This document shows, one piece after another, positions 50,370 through 61,402 of a stretch of 64,000 nt of DNA (the first letter of the stretch is position 1; each line of letters begins with the position of its first letter). Below the pieces are notes generated by a model. That model saw only the letters and a program-made list of their open reading frames with translations, was not told the origin of the DNA and made no database searches. The DNA is from Hydractinia symbiolongicarpus. Its lineage: Eukaryota; Cnidaria; Hydrozoa; Anthoathecata; Hydractiniidae. The stretch spans positions 34,951,828-35,015,827 of the forward strand of contig NC_079876.1 of the NCBI RefSeq assembly GCF_029227915.1, given 5' to 3'. Both the position numbers and the translations under genes were made by a program.

Positions 50370-52168
50370 ATGAGACTTGTAATTTTCAAAAATGTTTTCA
50401 TTTTTGATGAGACGCTGAATAAAAGAAGTTTAATCGCCGGCAAACGATAACCCGCGATTTCCCCTAAATCCCGGACACGACCCGTATAGTCGAATGTATA
50501 TAAAGAAAGTAGCAGGGAGTAAACTGATTTCCCGAACGATTTTTCAACTTATTTTAGCACCACTAGAACGAATAAGACTTGTAGTATTCAAAAATGTTTT
50601 CATTTTTGATGTGACGCTGAATAAAAGATGTTTAATCGCCGGCAAACCAAAACCCGCGATTTCCCCCAAATCCCGGACTCGGCCCGTAAAGTCCAAAGAA
50701 AGTACCCAGGGAGTAAACTCATTTCCCGAACGATTTTTTAAATTGTTTTTCAGCACTAAAACGCATGAGACTTGTAGTTTTCAAAAATGTTTTCATTTTT
50801 GGTGAGAAGCTGAATGAAAGAAGTTAAATCGCCGGCAAACGAAAACCCGCGATTTCCCGTTAATCCCGGACTCGGCCCAAATAGTCAAAAGTATACAAAG
50901 AAAGCACCCAGGGAGTAAACTCATTTCCCGAAAAAAATTTTAAATTATTTTTTCAGCACTACAACGCATGAGACTTGTAGTTTTCAAAAATGTTTTCATT
51001 TTTGATGAGACGCTGAACAAAAGAAGTTTAATCGCCGGCAAACCAAAACCCGCGATTTCCCCCAAATCCCGGACTCGGCCCGTAAAGTCCAAAGAAAGTA
51101 CCCAGGGAGTAAACTCATTTCCCGAACGATTTTTTAAATTGTTTTTTCAGCACTAAAACGCATGAGACTTGTAGTTTTCAAAAATGTTTTCATTTTTGGT
51201 GAGAAGCTGAATGAAAGAAGTTAAATCGCCGGCAAACGAAAACCCGCGATTTCCCGTTAATCCCGGACTCGGCCCAAATAGTCAAAAGTATACAAAGAAA
51301 GCACCCAGGGAGTAAACTCATTTCCCGAAAAAAATTTTAAATTATTTTTTCAGCACTACAACGCATGAGACTTGTAGTTTTCAAAAATGTTTTCATTTTT
51401 GATGAGACGCTGAACAAAAGAAGTTTAATCGCCGCAAACGAAAACCCGCGATTTCCGGTAAATCCCGGACTCGGCCCGTATAGTCAAAAGTATACAAAGA
51501 AAGTACCCAGGAAGTAAACTCATTTCCCGAAAAAATTTTTAAATTATTTTTTCACCACTAAAACACATGAGACTTGTAGTTTTCAGAAATGTTTTCATTT
51601 TTGATGACACGCTGAATAAAAGAAGTTTAACCGCCGGCGAACGAAAACCCGCGATTTCCGGTAAATCCCGCACACGACCCGTATAGACGAATATATATAA
51701 AGAAAGTAGCAGGGAGTAAACTGATTTCCCGAACGACTTTTCAACTTATTTCTGCACCACTAGAACGAATAAGACTTGTAGTATTCAAATTTTTAGTAAT
51801 CATTTTTGATGTGACGCTCAATAAAAGAAGTTTAATCGCCGGCAAACCAAAACCCGCGATTTCCCCTAAATCCCGGACTCGGCCCGTAAAGTCCAAAGAA
51901 AGTACCCTGGGAGTAAACTCATTTCCCGAACGATTTTTTAAATTATTTTTTCAGCACTACAACGCATGAGACTTGTAGTTTTCAAAAATGTTTTCTTTCT
52001 TGGTGAGAAGCTGGATGAAAGAAGTTAAATCGCCGGCAAACGAAAACCCGCGATTTCCCGTTAATCCCAGACTCGGCCCGTATAGTCAAAAGTATACAAA
52101 GAAAGTACCGAGGGAGTAAACTCATTTCCCGAACGATTTTTTAAATAATTTTTTCACCACTAAAACGC
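50370..52168 (+). repeat. Higher-order repeat F, copy 1 (~9 monomers, 1799 bp)
   Basis: First of three tandem copies starting with a monomer carrying TTGTAATTTTCAAAAATG. Landmarks at 50370 and 50494 recur at 52169 and 52293. Confidence 0.8.
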
Positions 52169-53976
52169 ATGAGACTTGTAATTTTCAAAAATGTTTTCAT
52201 TTTTGATGAGACGCTGAATAAAAGAAGTTTAATCGCCGGCAAACGATAACCCGCGATTTCCCCTAAATCCCGGACACGACCCGTATAGTCGAATGTATAT
52301 AAAGAAAGTAGCAGGGAGTAAACTGATTTCCCGAACGATTTTTCAACTTATTTTAGCACCACTAGAACGAATAAGACTTGTAGTATTCAAAAATGTTTTC
52401 ATTTTTGATGTGACGCTGAATAAAAGATGTTTAATCGCCGGCAAACCAAAACCCGCGATTTCCCCTAAATCCCGGACTCGGCCCGTAAAGTCCAAAGAAA
52501 GTACCCAGGGAGTAAACTCATTTCCCGAACGATTTTTTAAATTGTTTTTTCAGCACTAAAACGCATGAGACTTGTAGTTTTCAAAAATGTTTTCATTTTT
52601 GGTGAGAAGCTGAATGAAAGAAGTTAAATCGCCGGCAAACGAAAACCCGCGATTTCCCGTTAATCCCGGACTCGGCCCAAATAGTCAAAAGTATACAAAG
52701 AAAGCACCCAGGGAGTTAACTCATTTCCCGAAAAAAATTTTAAATTATTTTTTCAGCACTACAACGCATGAGACTTGTAGTTTTCAAAAATGTTTTCATT
52801 TTTGATGAGACGCTGAACAAAAGAAGTTTAATCGCCGCAAACGAAAACCCGCGATTTCCGGTAAATCCCGGACTCGGCCCGTATAGTCAAAAGTATACAA
52901 AGAAAGTACCCAGGAAGTAAACTCATTTCCCGAAAAAATTTTTAAATTATTTTTTCACCACTAAAACACATGAGACTTGTAGTTTTCAGAAATGTTTTCA
53001 TTTTTGATGACACGCTGAATAAAAGAAGTTTAACCGCCGGCGAACGAAAACCCGCGATTTCCGGTAAATCCCGCACACGACCCGTATAGACGAATATATA
53101 TAAAGAAAGTAGCAGGGAGTAAACTGATTTCCCGAACGACTTTTCAACTTATTTCTGCACCACTAGAACGAATAAGACTTGTAGTATTCAAATTTTTAGT
53201 AATCATTTTGGATGTGACGCTCAATAAAAGAAGTTTAATCGCCGGCAAACCAAAACCCGCGATTTCCCCTAAATCCCGGACTCGGCCCGTATAGTCCAAA
53301 GAAAGTACCCAGGGAGTAAACTCATTTCCCGAACGACTTTTTAAATTATTTTTTCAGCACTAAAACGCATGAGACTTGTAGTTTTCACAAATGTTTTTAT
53401 TTTTGATGAGACGCTGAATAAAAGAAGTTTAATCGCCGGCGAACAAAAACCCGCGATTTCCGGTAAATCCCGCACTCGGCCCGTATAGTCAAAAGTATAC
53501 AAAGAAAGTACCCAGGAAGTAAACTCACTTCCCCAAAGATTTTTTAAATTATTTTTTCAGCACTACAACGCATGAGACTTGTAGTTTTCAAAAATGTTTT
53601 CATTTTTGGTGAGAAGCTGAATGAAAGAAGTTTAATCGCCGGCAAACGAAACCCGCGATTTCCCGTAAATCCCGGACTCGGCCCGTATAGTCAAAAGTAT
53701 ACAAAGAATGTACCCAGGAAGTAAACTCATTTCCCCAAAGATTTTTCAAATTATTTTTTCAGCACTAAAACGAATGAGACTTGTAGTTTTCAAAAATGTT
53801 TTCATTTTTGGTGAGACCGTGAATAAAAGAAGTTTAATCGCCGGCAAACAAAAACCCACGATTTCCCCTAAATCCCGGACTCGGCCCGTATTGTCAAAAT
53901 AATTCAAAGAAAGCACCCAGGGAGTAAACTCATTTCCCGAAAAATTTTTTAAATAATTTTTTCACCACTAAAACGC
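52169..53976 (+). repeat. Higher-order repeat F, copy 2 (~9 monomers, 1808 bp)
   Basis: Landmarks at 52169, 52293 and 53192 recur at 53977, 54101 and 55000. It contains the indel variant ATTTTTAGTAATCAT at 53192. Confidence 0.8.
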
Positions 53977-54610
53977 ATGAGACTTGTAATTTTCAAAAAT
54001 GTTTTCATTTTTGATGAGACGCTGAATAAAAGAAGTTTAATCGCCGGCAAACGATAACCCGCGATTTCCCCTAAATCCCGGACACGACCCGTATAGTCGA
54101 ATGTATATAAAGAAAGTAGCAGGGAGTAAACTGATTTCCCGAACGATTTTTCAACTTATTTTAGCACCACTAGAACGAATAAGACTTGTAGTATTCAAAA
54201 ATGTTTTCATTTTTGATGTGACGCTGAATAAAAGATGTTTAATCGCCGGCAAACCAAAACCCGCGATTTCCCCTAAATCCCGGACTCGGCCCGTAAAGTC
54301 CAAAGAAAGTACCCAGGGAGTAAACTCATTTCCCGAACGATTTTTTAAATTGTTTTTTCAGCACTAAAACGCATGAGACTTGTAGTTTTCAAAAATGTTT
54401 TCATTTTTGGTGAGAAGCTGAATGAAAGAAGTTAAATCGCCGGCAAACGAAAACCCGCGATTTCCCGTTAATCCCGGACTCGGCCCAAATAGTCAAAAGT
54501 ATACAAAGAAAGCACCCAGGGAGTAAACTCATTTCCCGAAAAAAATTTTAAATTATTTTTTCAGCACTACAACGCATGAGACTTGTAGTTTTCAAAAATG
54601 TTTTCATTTT

Positions 54611-55211
54611 TGATGAGACGCTGAACAAAAGAAGTTTAATCGCCGCAAACGAAAACCCGCGATTTCCGGTAAATCCCGGACTCGGCCCGTATAGTCAAAA
54701 GTATACAAAGAAAGTACCCAGGAAGTAAACTCATTTCCCGAAAAAATTTTTAAATTATTTTTTCACCACTAAAACACATGAGACTTGTAGTTTTCAGAAA
54801 TGTTTTCATTTTTGATGACACGCTGAATAAAAGAAGTTTAACCGCCGGCGAACGAAAACCCGCCATTTCCGGTAAATCCCGCACACGACCCGTATAGACG
54901 AATATATATAAAGAAAGTAGCAGGGAGTAAACTGATTTCCCGAACGACTTTTCAACTTATTTCTGCACCACTAGAACGAATAAGACTTGTAGTATTCAAA
55001 TTTTTAGTAATCATTTTTGATGTGACGCTCAATAAAAGAAGTTTAATCGCCGGCAAACCAAAACCCGCGATTTCCCCTAAATCCCGGACTCGGCCCGTAT
55101 AGTCCAAAGAAAGTACCCAGGGAGTAAACTCATTTCCCGAACGACTTTTTAAATTATTTTTTCAGCACTAAAACGCATGAGACTTGTAGTTTTTACAAAT
55201 GTTTTTATTTT
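54611..55211 (+). repeat. Three-monomer duplication, copy 1 (601 bp)
   Basis: Starts TGATGAGACGCTGAACAAAAG and repeats at 55212. Includes the indel variant ATTTTTAGTAATCAT (55000) and TTTTTACAAATGTTTTTAT (about 55191). Confidence 0.88.
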
Positions 55212-55812
55212 TGATGAGACGCTGAACAAAAGAAGTTTAATCGCCGCAAACGAAAACCCGCGATTTCCGGTAAATCCCGGACTCGGCCCGTATAGTCAAA
55301 AGTATACAAAGAAAGTACCCAGGAAGTAAACTCATTTCCCGAAAAAATTTTTAAATTATTTTTTCACCACTAAAACACATGAGACTTGTAGTTTTCAGAA
55401 ATGTTTTCATTTTTGATGACACGCTGAATAAAAGAAGTTTAACCGCCGGCGAACGAAAACCCGCCATTTCCGGTAAATCCCGCACACGACCCGTATAGAC
55501 GAATATATATAAAGAAAGTAGCAGGGAGTAAACTGATTTCCCGAACGACTTTTCAACTTATTTCTGCACCACTAGAACGAATAAGACTTGTAGTATTCAA
55601 ATTTTTAGTAATCATTTTTGATGTGACGCTCAATAAAAGAAGTTTAATCGCCGGCAAACCAAAACCCGCGATTTCCCCTAAATCCCGGACTCGGCCCGTA
55701 TAGTCCAAAGAAAGTACCCAGGGAGTAAACTCATTTCCCGATCGACTTTTTAAATTATTTTTTCAGCACTAAAACGCATGAGACTTGTAGTTTTTACAAA
55801 TGTTTTTATTTT
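55212..55812 (+). repeat. Three-monomer duplication, copy 2 (601 bp)
   Basis: Tandem copy of 54611-55211, with ATTTTTAGTAATCAT at 55601. One visible difference is CCCGATCGAC near 55737 against CCCGAACGAC. Confidence 0.88.
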
Positions 55813-56339
55813 TGATGAGACGCTGAATAAAAGAAGTTTAATCGCCGGCGAACAAAAACCCGCGATTTCCGGTAAATCCCGCACTCGGCCCGTATAGTCA
55901 AAAGTATACAAAGAATGTACCCAGGAAGTAAACTCATTTCCCCAAAGATTTTTCAAATTATTTTTTTAGCACTAAAACGAATGAGACTTGTAGTTTTCAA
56001 AAATGTTTTCATTTTTGGTGAGACCGTGAATAAAAGAAGTTTAATCGCCGGCAAACAAAAACCCACGATTTCCCCTAAATCCCGGACTCGGCCCGTATTG
56101 TCAAAATAATTCAAAGAAAGCACCCAGGGAGTAAACTCTATTCCCGAAAAATTTTTTGAATAATTTTATCACCACTAAAACGCATGAGACTTGTAGTTTT
56201 CAAAAATGTTTTTATTTTTGATGAGACCCTGAATAAAACAAGTTTAACCGCCGGCGAACGAAAACCCGCGATTTCCGGTAAATCCCGCACTCGGCCCGTA
56301 TAGTCAAAAGTATACAAAGAAAGTACCCAGGAAGTAAAC

Positions 56340-56366
56340 TCATATAGTATAGTATAGTCGAATGTA
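56340..56366 (+). repeat. TATAG micro-repeat at an illegitimate monomer junction
   Basis: ACTCAT is followed by about three ATAGT-like units and then TCGAATGTATATAAAG. A normal monomer would continue ACTCATTTCCCGAACG. The rest of one monomer is missing and the sequence re-enters another at its GTATAGTCG segment; the repeated TATAGT suggests slippage at the join. Confidence 0.8.
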
Positions 56367-56787
56367 TATAAAGAAAGTAGCAGGGAGTAAACTGATTTCC
56401 CGAACGATTTTTTAAATTATTTTTTCAGCACTACAACGCATGAGACTTGTAGTTTTCAAAAGTGTTTTCATTTTTGGTGAGAAGCTGGATGAAAGAAGTT
56501 AAATCGCCGGCAAACGAAAACCCGCGATTTTCCGTTAATCCCAGACTCGGCCCGTATAGTCAAAAGTATACAAAGAAAGTACCGAGGGAGTAAACTCTTT
56601 TCCCCAAAGATTTTTTAAATTATATTTTCAGCACTAAAACGCACGAGACTTGTAGTTTTCAAAAATGTTTTCATTTTTGGTGAGATCGTGAATAAAAGAA
56701 GTTTAATCGCCGGCAAACGAAAACCCACGATTTCCCCTAAATCCCGGACTCGGCCGTATAGTCAAAATAATTCAAAGAAAGTACCCA

Positions 56788-56833
56788 GGGAGTAAACTCA
56801 ATTCCCGAAAGATTGGGAAATGAGTTTACTCCC
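56788..56833. repeat. Foldback junction of satellite 1 (19-bp arms, 8-bp spacer)
   Basis: Left arm 56788-56806 and right arm 56815-56833 are reverse complements with one mismatch (CAATTCCC opposite GGGAAATG). The spacer is GAAAGATT at 56807-56814. Beyond the arms, satellite homology continues in opposite orientations, so this is the centre of a larger inverted repeat. Confidence 0.95.
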
Positions 56834-58059
56834 TGCGTGCTTTCTTTGTATACTTTTGACTTCACGGGCCGAGCCCGGGATATACGGGAAATCGCGGTTT
56901 TTGGTTTGCCGGCGATTAAACTTCTTTTATTCAGCGTCTCATCCAAAATGAAAACATTTTTGAAAACTACAAATCTCATGCGTTTTAGTGGTGAAAAACT
57001 AATTTAAAAAACCGTTCGGGAAATGAGTTTACTCCCTTGGTACTTTCTTTTTATACTTTTGACCATACTGGTCGTGTCCGGGATTTAGGGGAAATCGCGG
57101 GTTTTTGTTTGCCGGCGAATAAACCTCTATTATTCAGCGTCTCATCCTAAATGAAAACATTTTTGAAAACTACAAGTCTCATGCGTTTTAGTGTTGAAAA
57201 AATAATTTAAAAAATCGTTCGGGAAATGAGTTTACTCCCTGGGTACTTTCTTTGGACTATACGGGCCGAGTCCGGGATTTAGGGGAAATCGCGGTTTTTG
57301 GTTTGCCGGCGATTAAACTTCTTTTATTCAGCGTCTCATCAAAAATGAAAACATTTTTGAAAACTACCAGTCTAATGGGTTTTGGTGCTGAAAAAATAAT
57401 TTAAAAGTCGTTCGGGAAATGAGTTTACTACCTGGGTACTTTTTTTGTATACTTTTGACTTCACGGGCCGAGCCCGGGATTTACGGGAAATCGCGGGTTT
57501 TTGTTTGCCGGCAATTAAACTTCTTTTATTCAGCGTCTCATCCAAAATGAAAACATTTTTGAAAACTACAAGTCTCATGCGTTTTAGTGGTGATAAACTA
57601 ATTTAAAAAACCGTTCGGGAAATGAGTTTACTCCCTTGGTACTTTCTTTTTATACTTTTGACCATACGGGTCGTGTCCGGGATTTAGGGGAAATCGCGGG
57701 TTATTGTTTGCCGGCGATTAAACTTCCTTTATTTAGCGTCTCATCCAAAATAAAAACATTTTTGAAAACTACAAGTCTCATGGGTTTTAGTGGTGAAAAA
57801 ATAATTGAAAAAATCGTTCGGAAAATGAGTTTACTCCCTGGGTACTTTCTTTGGACTATACGGGCCGAGTCCGGGATTTAGGGGAAATCGCGGGTTTTGG
57901 TTTGCCGGCGATTAAACTTCTTTTATTCAGCGTCTTATCAAAAAGAAAAACATTTGTGAAAACTACAAGTCTCATTCGTTCTAGTGGTGCAGAAATAATT
58001 TGAGAAATCGTTCGGGAAATCAGTTTACTCCCTGTCTACTTTCCTTTTATACATTCGAC
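56815..58059 (-). repeat. Satellite 1 array, block III, inverted (about 6 monomers)
   Basis: Monomers read on the minus strand: GGGAAATGAGTTTACTCCC, then GTATACTTTTGAC, AAATCGCGG, CTTCTTTTATTCAGCGTC and AAAACTACAAGTCTCATGCG. The last monomer is the divergent type with TTCTAGTGGTGCAGAAATAATT and TATACATTCGAC, resembling monomers of the 47-56 kb region, so a local segment was probably inverted. Confidence 0.95.
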
Positions 58060-60286
58060 ACCGTTAGAAAGTCAATGAAATGTAGTTTTTGAAACTGTCT
58101 CTACTTCTTCCGCGCGCTAACGGCTAAGATCAGAAACAGAGTAAAAACCACTCCTTGATCTAAATTTGTAAATAAAGTGCTAACACAGCGCACAATGTAA
58201 TTACTGAGCTCTGGCAATGATGCCAAGGTAACAAGAATGTTAACTTTTGGAGTTCAATTGTCTCATTTACCACATTTATAAGGTTAAAGTCCAACATCAG
58301 TTCAATTAGGTCTCACGATCAATATTTTCACTATTTAAAGCAATGCAACCTAGTAATATCGGAAAAATATCGCTAAGTACATGTTGGTACGAATATGTTT
58401 CTCAACTGTTGTAACTCAAACAGACTGATACCGTTAGAAAGTTAATGAAGTGTAGTTTTTGAAACTGTCTCGATTTCTTCCGGGCACGCTGACGGATAGG
58501 AGTAGTCTCACAGTAAGAATGACCAATTCATCTACATTTGTAAATAAAGGGCTAACACAGCGTGCAGTGTAACTGCAGAGTTCCAGCTTTCATGCCAAAG
58601 TAACAAGAATGTAAATTCTTGGAGTTCAATTCTCTTATTTACCACATTTATAAGGTCAAAGCTCAAAATCTGTTCAATTAGGTCCCACGGTCAATCGTTT
58701 CACTGTTAAAAGCAATGCAACCTAGTAATATCGGGAAAATATCGCTAAATACATGGTTGTCACAATTTGCGACGCAACCGTTGTAACTCAAACGGACGGA
58801 TACCGCTAGAAAGTCAATGGAATGTAGCTTTTAAAACTGTCTCTACTTCTTCAGCGCGCACTAATGGCTAGGATTAGTCCTAGAGTAAAAATGACTCATT
58901 GATCTAAATTTGTAAACAAAGAACTAACACAGCGCGCAGTGCGAATCCTGAGTTCCCGCAGTCATGTCAACATAACAAGAATGTTAATTCTTGGATTCCA
59001 ATTGTCTCATTTACCGTATTTATACGGTCAAAGTTCAAAATCAGTTCAATTAGATCCCACGGTCAATAGTTTTACTTTTAAAAGCAATGCAACCTTGTAA
59101 TATCGGAGAAATATCGCTAAATACATGATGGTACGAATATGTGGCTCAACTGTTGTAACAGAAACGGACTGAAACCGTTAGAAAGTCAATGAAATGTATG
59201 TTTCGAAACTGTCTCTATTTCTTCCGCGCGCTAACGGCTAGGATAAGTCCCAGAGTAAAAACGACTCCTTGATCAAAATTTGTAAAGAAAGAGGTAAAAC
59301 AGCGCAAAATGCAATTACTGAGTTCTGGCAGTCATGCCAAAGTAAAAAGAATGTTAATTTTCGGAGTTCAATTGTCTCATTTACCACATTTGTAAGGTCA
59401 AAGTCCAACATCAGTTCAATTAGGTCCCACGATCAATCGTTTCACTGTTGAAATCAATGCAACCTAGTAATATCAGAAAATTATCGCTAAACACATGTTG
59501 GTGCGAATATGTGACGCAACCGTTGTAACTCAAACGGACTGATACCCTTAGAAAGTCAATGAAATATAGTTTTCGAACCTGTCCCTAGTTCTTCAGGTCG
59601 CGCTAACGGCTAGAATAAGTCTCTCAGTATGATTGACTAATTGATCTACATTTGTAAATAAAGAGCTAACACAATGTCCCGTGTAACTGCAGAGTTCCAG
59701 CATTCATGCCAAAGAAAGAAGAATGTTAATTCTTGGAGTCCAATCGTCTCATTTACCACATTTATAAGGTCAAAGTTCAAAGTCAGTTCAATTAGATCCC
59801 ACGATCAATCGTTTCACTGTTAAAAGGAATGCAACCTAGTAATAACGGAAAAATATCGCTAAATACATGTTGGTACGAATATGTGACTCAACCGTTGCAA
59901 CTCAAACGGACTGATACCGTTAGAAAGTCAATGAAATGTAGTTTTTGAAACTGTCTCTACTTCTTCCGCGCGCTAACGGCTAGGATCAGAAACAGAGTAA
60001 AAACAACTCCTTGATCTAAATTTGTAAATAAAGTGTTAACACAGCGCACAATGTAATTACTGAGCTCTGGCAATGATGCCAAGGGAACAAGAATGTTAAC
60101 TTTTGGAGTTCAATTGTCTCATTTACCACATTTATAAGGTTAAAGTTCAACATCAGTTCAATTAGGTCTCACGATCAATATTTTCACTTTTTAAAGCAAT
60201 GCAACCTAGTAATATCGGAAAAATATCGCTAAGTACATGTTGGTACGAATATGTTTCTCAACTGTTGTAACTCAAACAGACTGATA

Positions 60287-60658
60287 CCGTTAGAAAGTTA
60301 ATGAAGTGTAGTTTTTGAAACTGTCTCGATTTCTTCCGGGCGCGCTGACGGATAGGAGTAGTCTCAAAGTAAGAATGACCAATTCATCTACATTTGTAAA
60401 TAAAGGGCTAACACAGCGTGCAGTGTAACTGCAGAGTTCCAGCTTTCATGCCAAAGTAACAAGAATGTAAATTCTTGGAGTTCCATTCTCTTATTTACCA
60501 CATTTGTACGGTCAAAGTTCAAAATCAGTTCAATTAGATCCCACGGTCAATAGTTTTACTTTTAAAAGCAATGCAACCTTGTAATATCGGAGAAATATCG
60601 CTAAATACATGATGGTACGAATATGTGACTCAACCGTTGTAACTCAAACGGACTGATA
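60287..60658 (+). repeat. Chimeric satellite 2 monomer (type 2 / type 3)
   Basis: The first ~210 bases follow the monomer at 58431 (GTTAATGAAGTGTAG, CTGACGGATAGGAG, AGAATGTAAATTCTTGG). The remainder follows the monomer at 58803 (TACGGTCAAAGTTC, AATAGTTTTACTTTTAAAAG, CAACCTTGTAATATCGGAG). The switch lies around 60495-60515. Confidence 0.85.
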
Positions 60659-61402
60659 CCGTTAGAAAGTCAATGGAATGTAGTTTTTGAGACTGTCTCC
60701 ATTTCCTCAGGGCGCGTTAATGGCTAGGATTAGTTCTAGAGTAAAAATGACTCATTGATCTAAATTTATAAATAAAGAGCTAACACAGTTTGCGATGTAT
60801 TTGCGGAGTTCCAGCATTCATGCCAAAGTAAGAAGAATTTTAATTCTTGGAGTCGAATCGTCGCATTTACCACATTTATAAGGTCAAAGTCCAAAATCAG
60901 TTCAATTAGATCGCGCGGTCAATTGTTTCACTGTTAAAAGCAATGCAACCTAGTAATAACGGAAAAATATCGCTAAAAACATGTTGGTACGAATATGTGG
61001 CTCAACTGTTGTAACAGAAACGGACTGAAACCGTTAGAAAGTCAATGAAATGTAGTTTTCGAAACTGTCTCCATTTCTTCAGCGCGCGCTAATGGCTAGG
61101 ATTAGTCCCAGAGTAAAAATGACTCATTGATCTAAATTTGTAAATAAAGAGCTAACACAGCGCGCAGTGTGAATACTGAGTTCCGGCAATCATGCCAACG
61201 TAACAAGAATGTTATTTCTTGGATTCCAATGGCCTCATTTACCATATTTATAAGGTCAAAGACCAAAATCAGTTCCATTAGGTCACACGATCAATCGTTT
61301 GACTGTTAAAAGCAATGCAACCTAGCAATAACGGAAAAATATCGCTAAATGCATGTTGGTACGAATATGTGACTCAACCGTTGTAACTCAAGCGGACTGA
61401 TA

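Larger units (their letters stand above)
53977..56183 (+). repeat. Higher-order repeat F, copy 3, with internal duplication
   Basis: Third copy. It is longer than copies 1 and 2 because it holds an internal 601-bp duplication and appears to have lost about one monomer: the landmark at 53708 recurs at 55915, an offset of 2207. The distal end is approximate. Confidence 0.7.
22890..56806 (+). repeat. Satellite 1 array, block II (~203-bp monomers, about 167 copies)
   Basis: Continuation of block I in the same orientation. No unique sequence was seen. Up to about 46 kb most monomers are 202-203 bp. From about 47 kb to the end, monomers are more diverged (CGCCGGCGAACG, TTTCCGGTAAATCCCGC, GAGACCGTGAATAAAAG) and shortened forms such as CGTATAGTCCAAAGAAAG are frequent. 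The divergent GAATGTATATAAAG type recurs near 23964, 25574, 27185, 34651, 36060, 39090, 45967, 46970, 49894, 50493, 52292 and 54100. Confidence 0.97.

Noticed and set aside
1-56806. CENP-B box in satellite 1
   Set aside because: The best minus-strand candidate (TTTCGTTTGCCGGCGAT) keeps TTCG but lacks the required A and CGGG positions, so it does not fit the core pattern.
737-57881. Dozens of recurring short ORFs in satellite 1 (65-aa plus-strand and 61- to 122-aa minus-strand families)
   Set aside because: They repeat with the satellite, follow its sequence types, overlap each other on both strands and end within one or two monomers because the period is not a multiple of 3. No start context, domain or codon signal sets them apart from chance.
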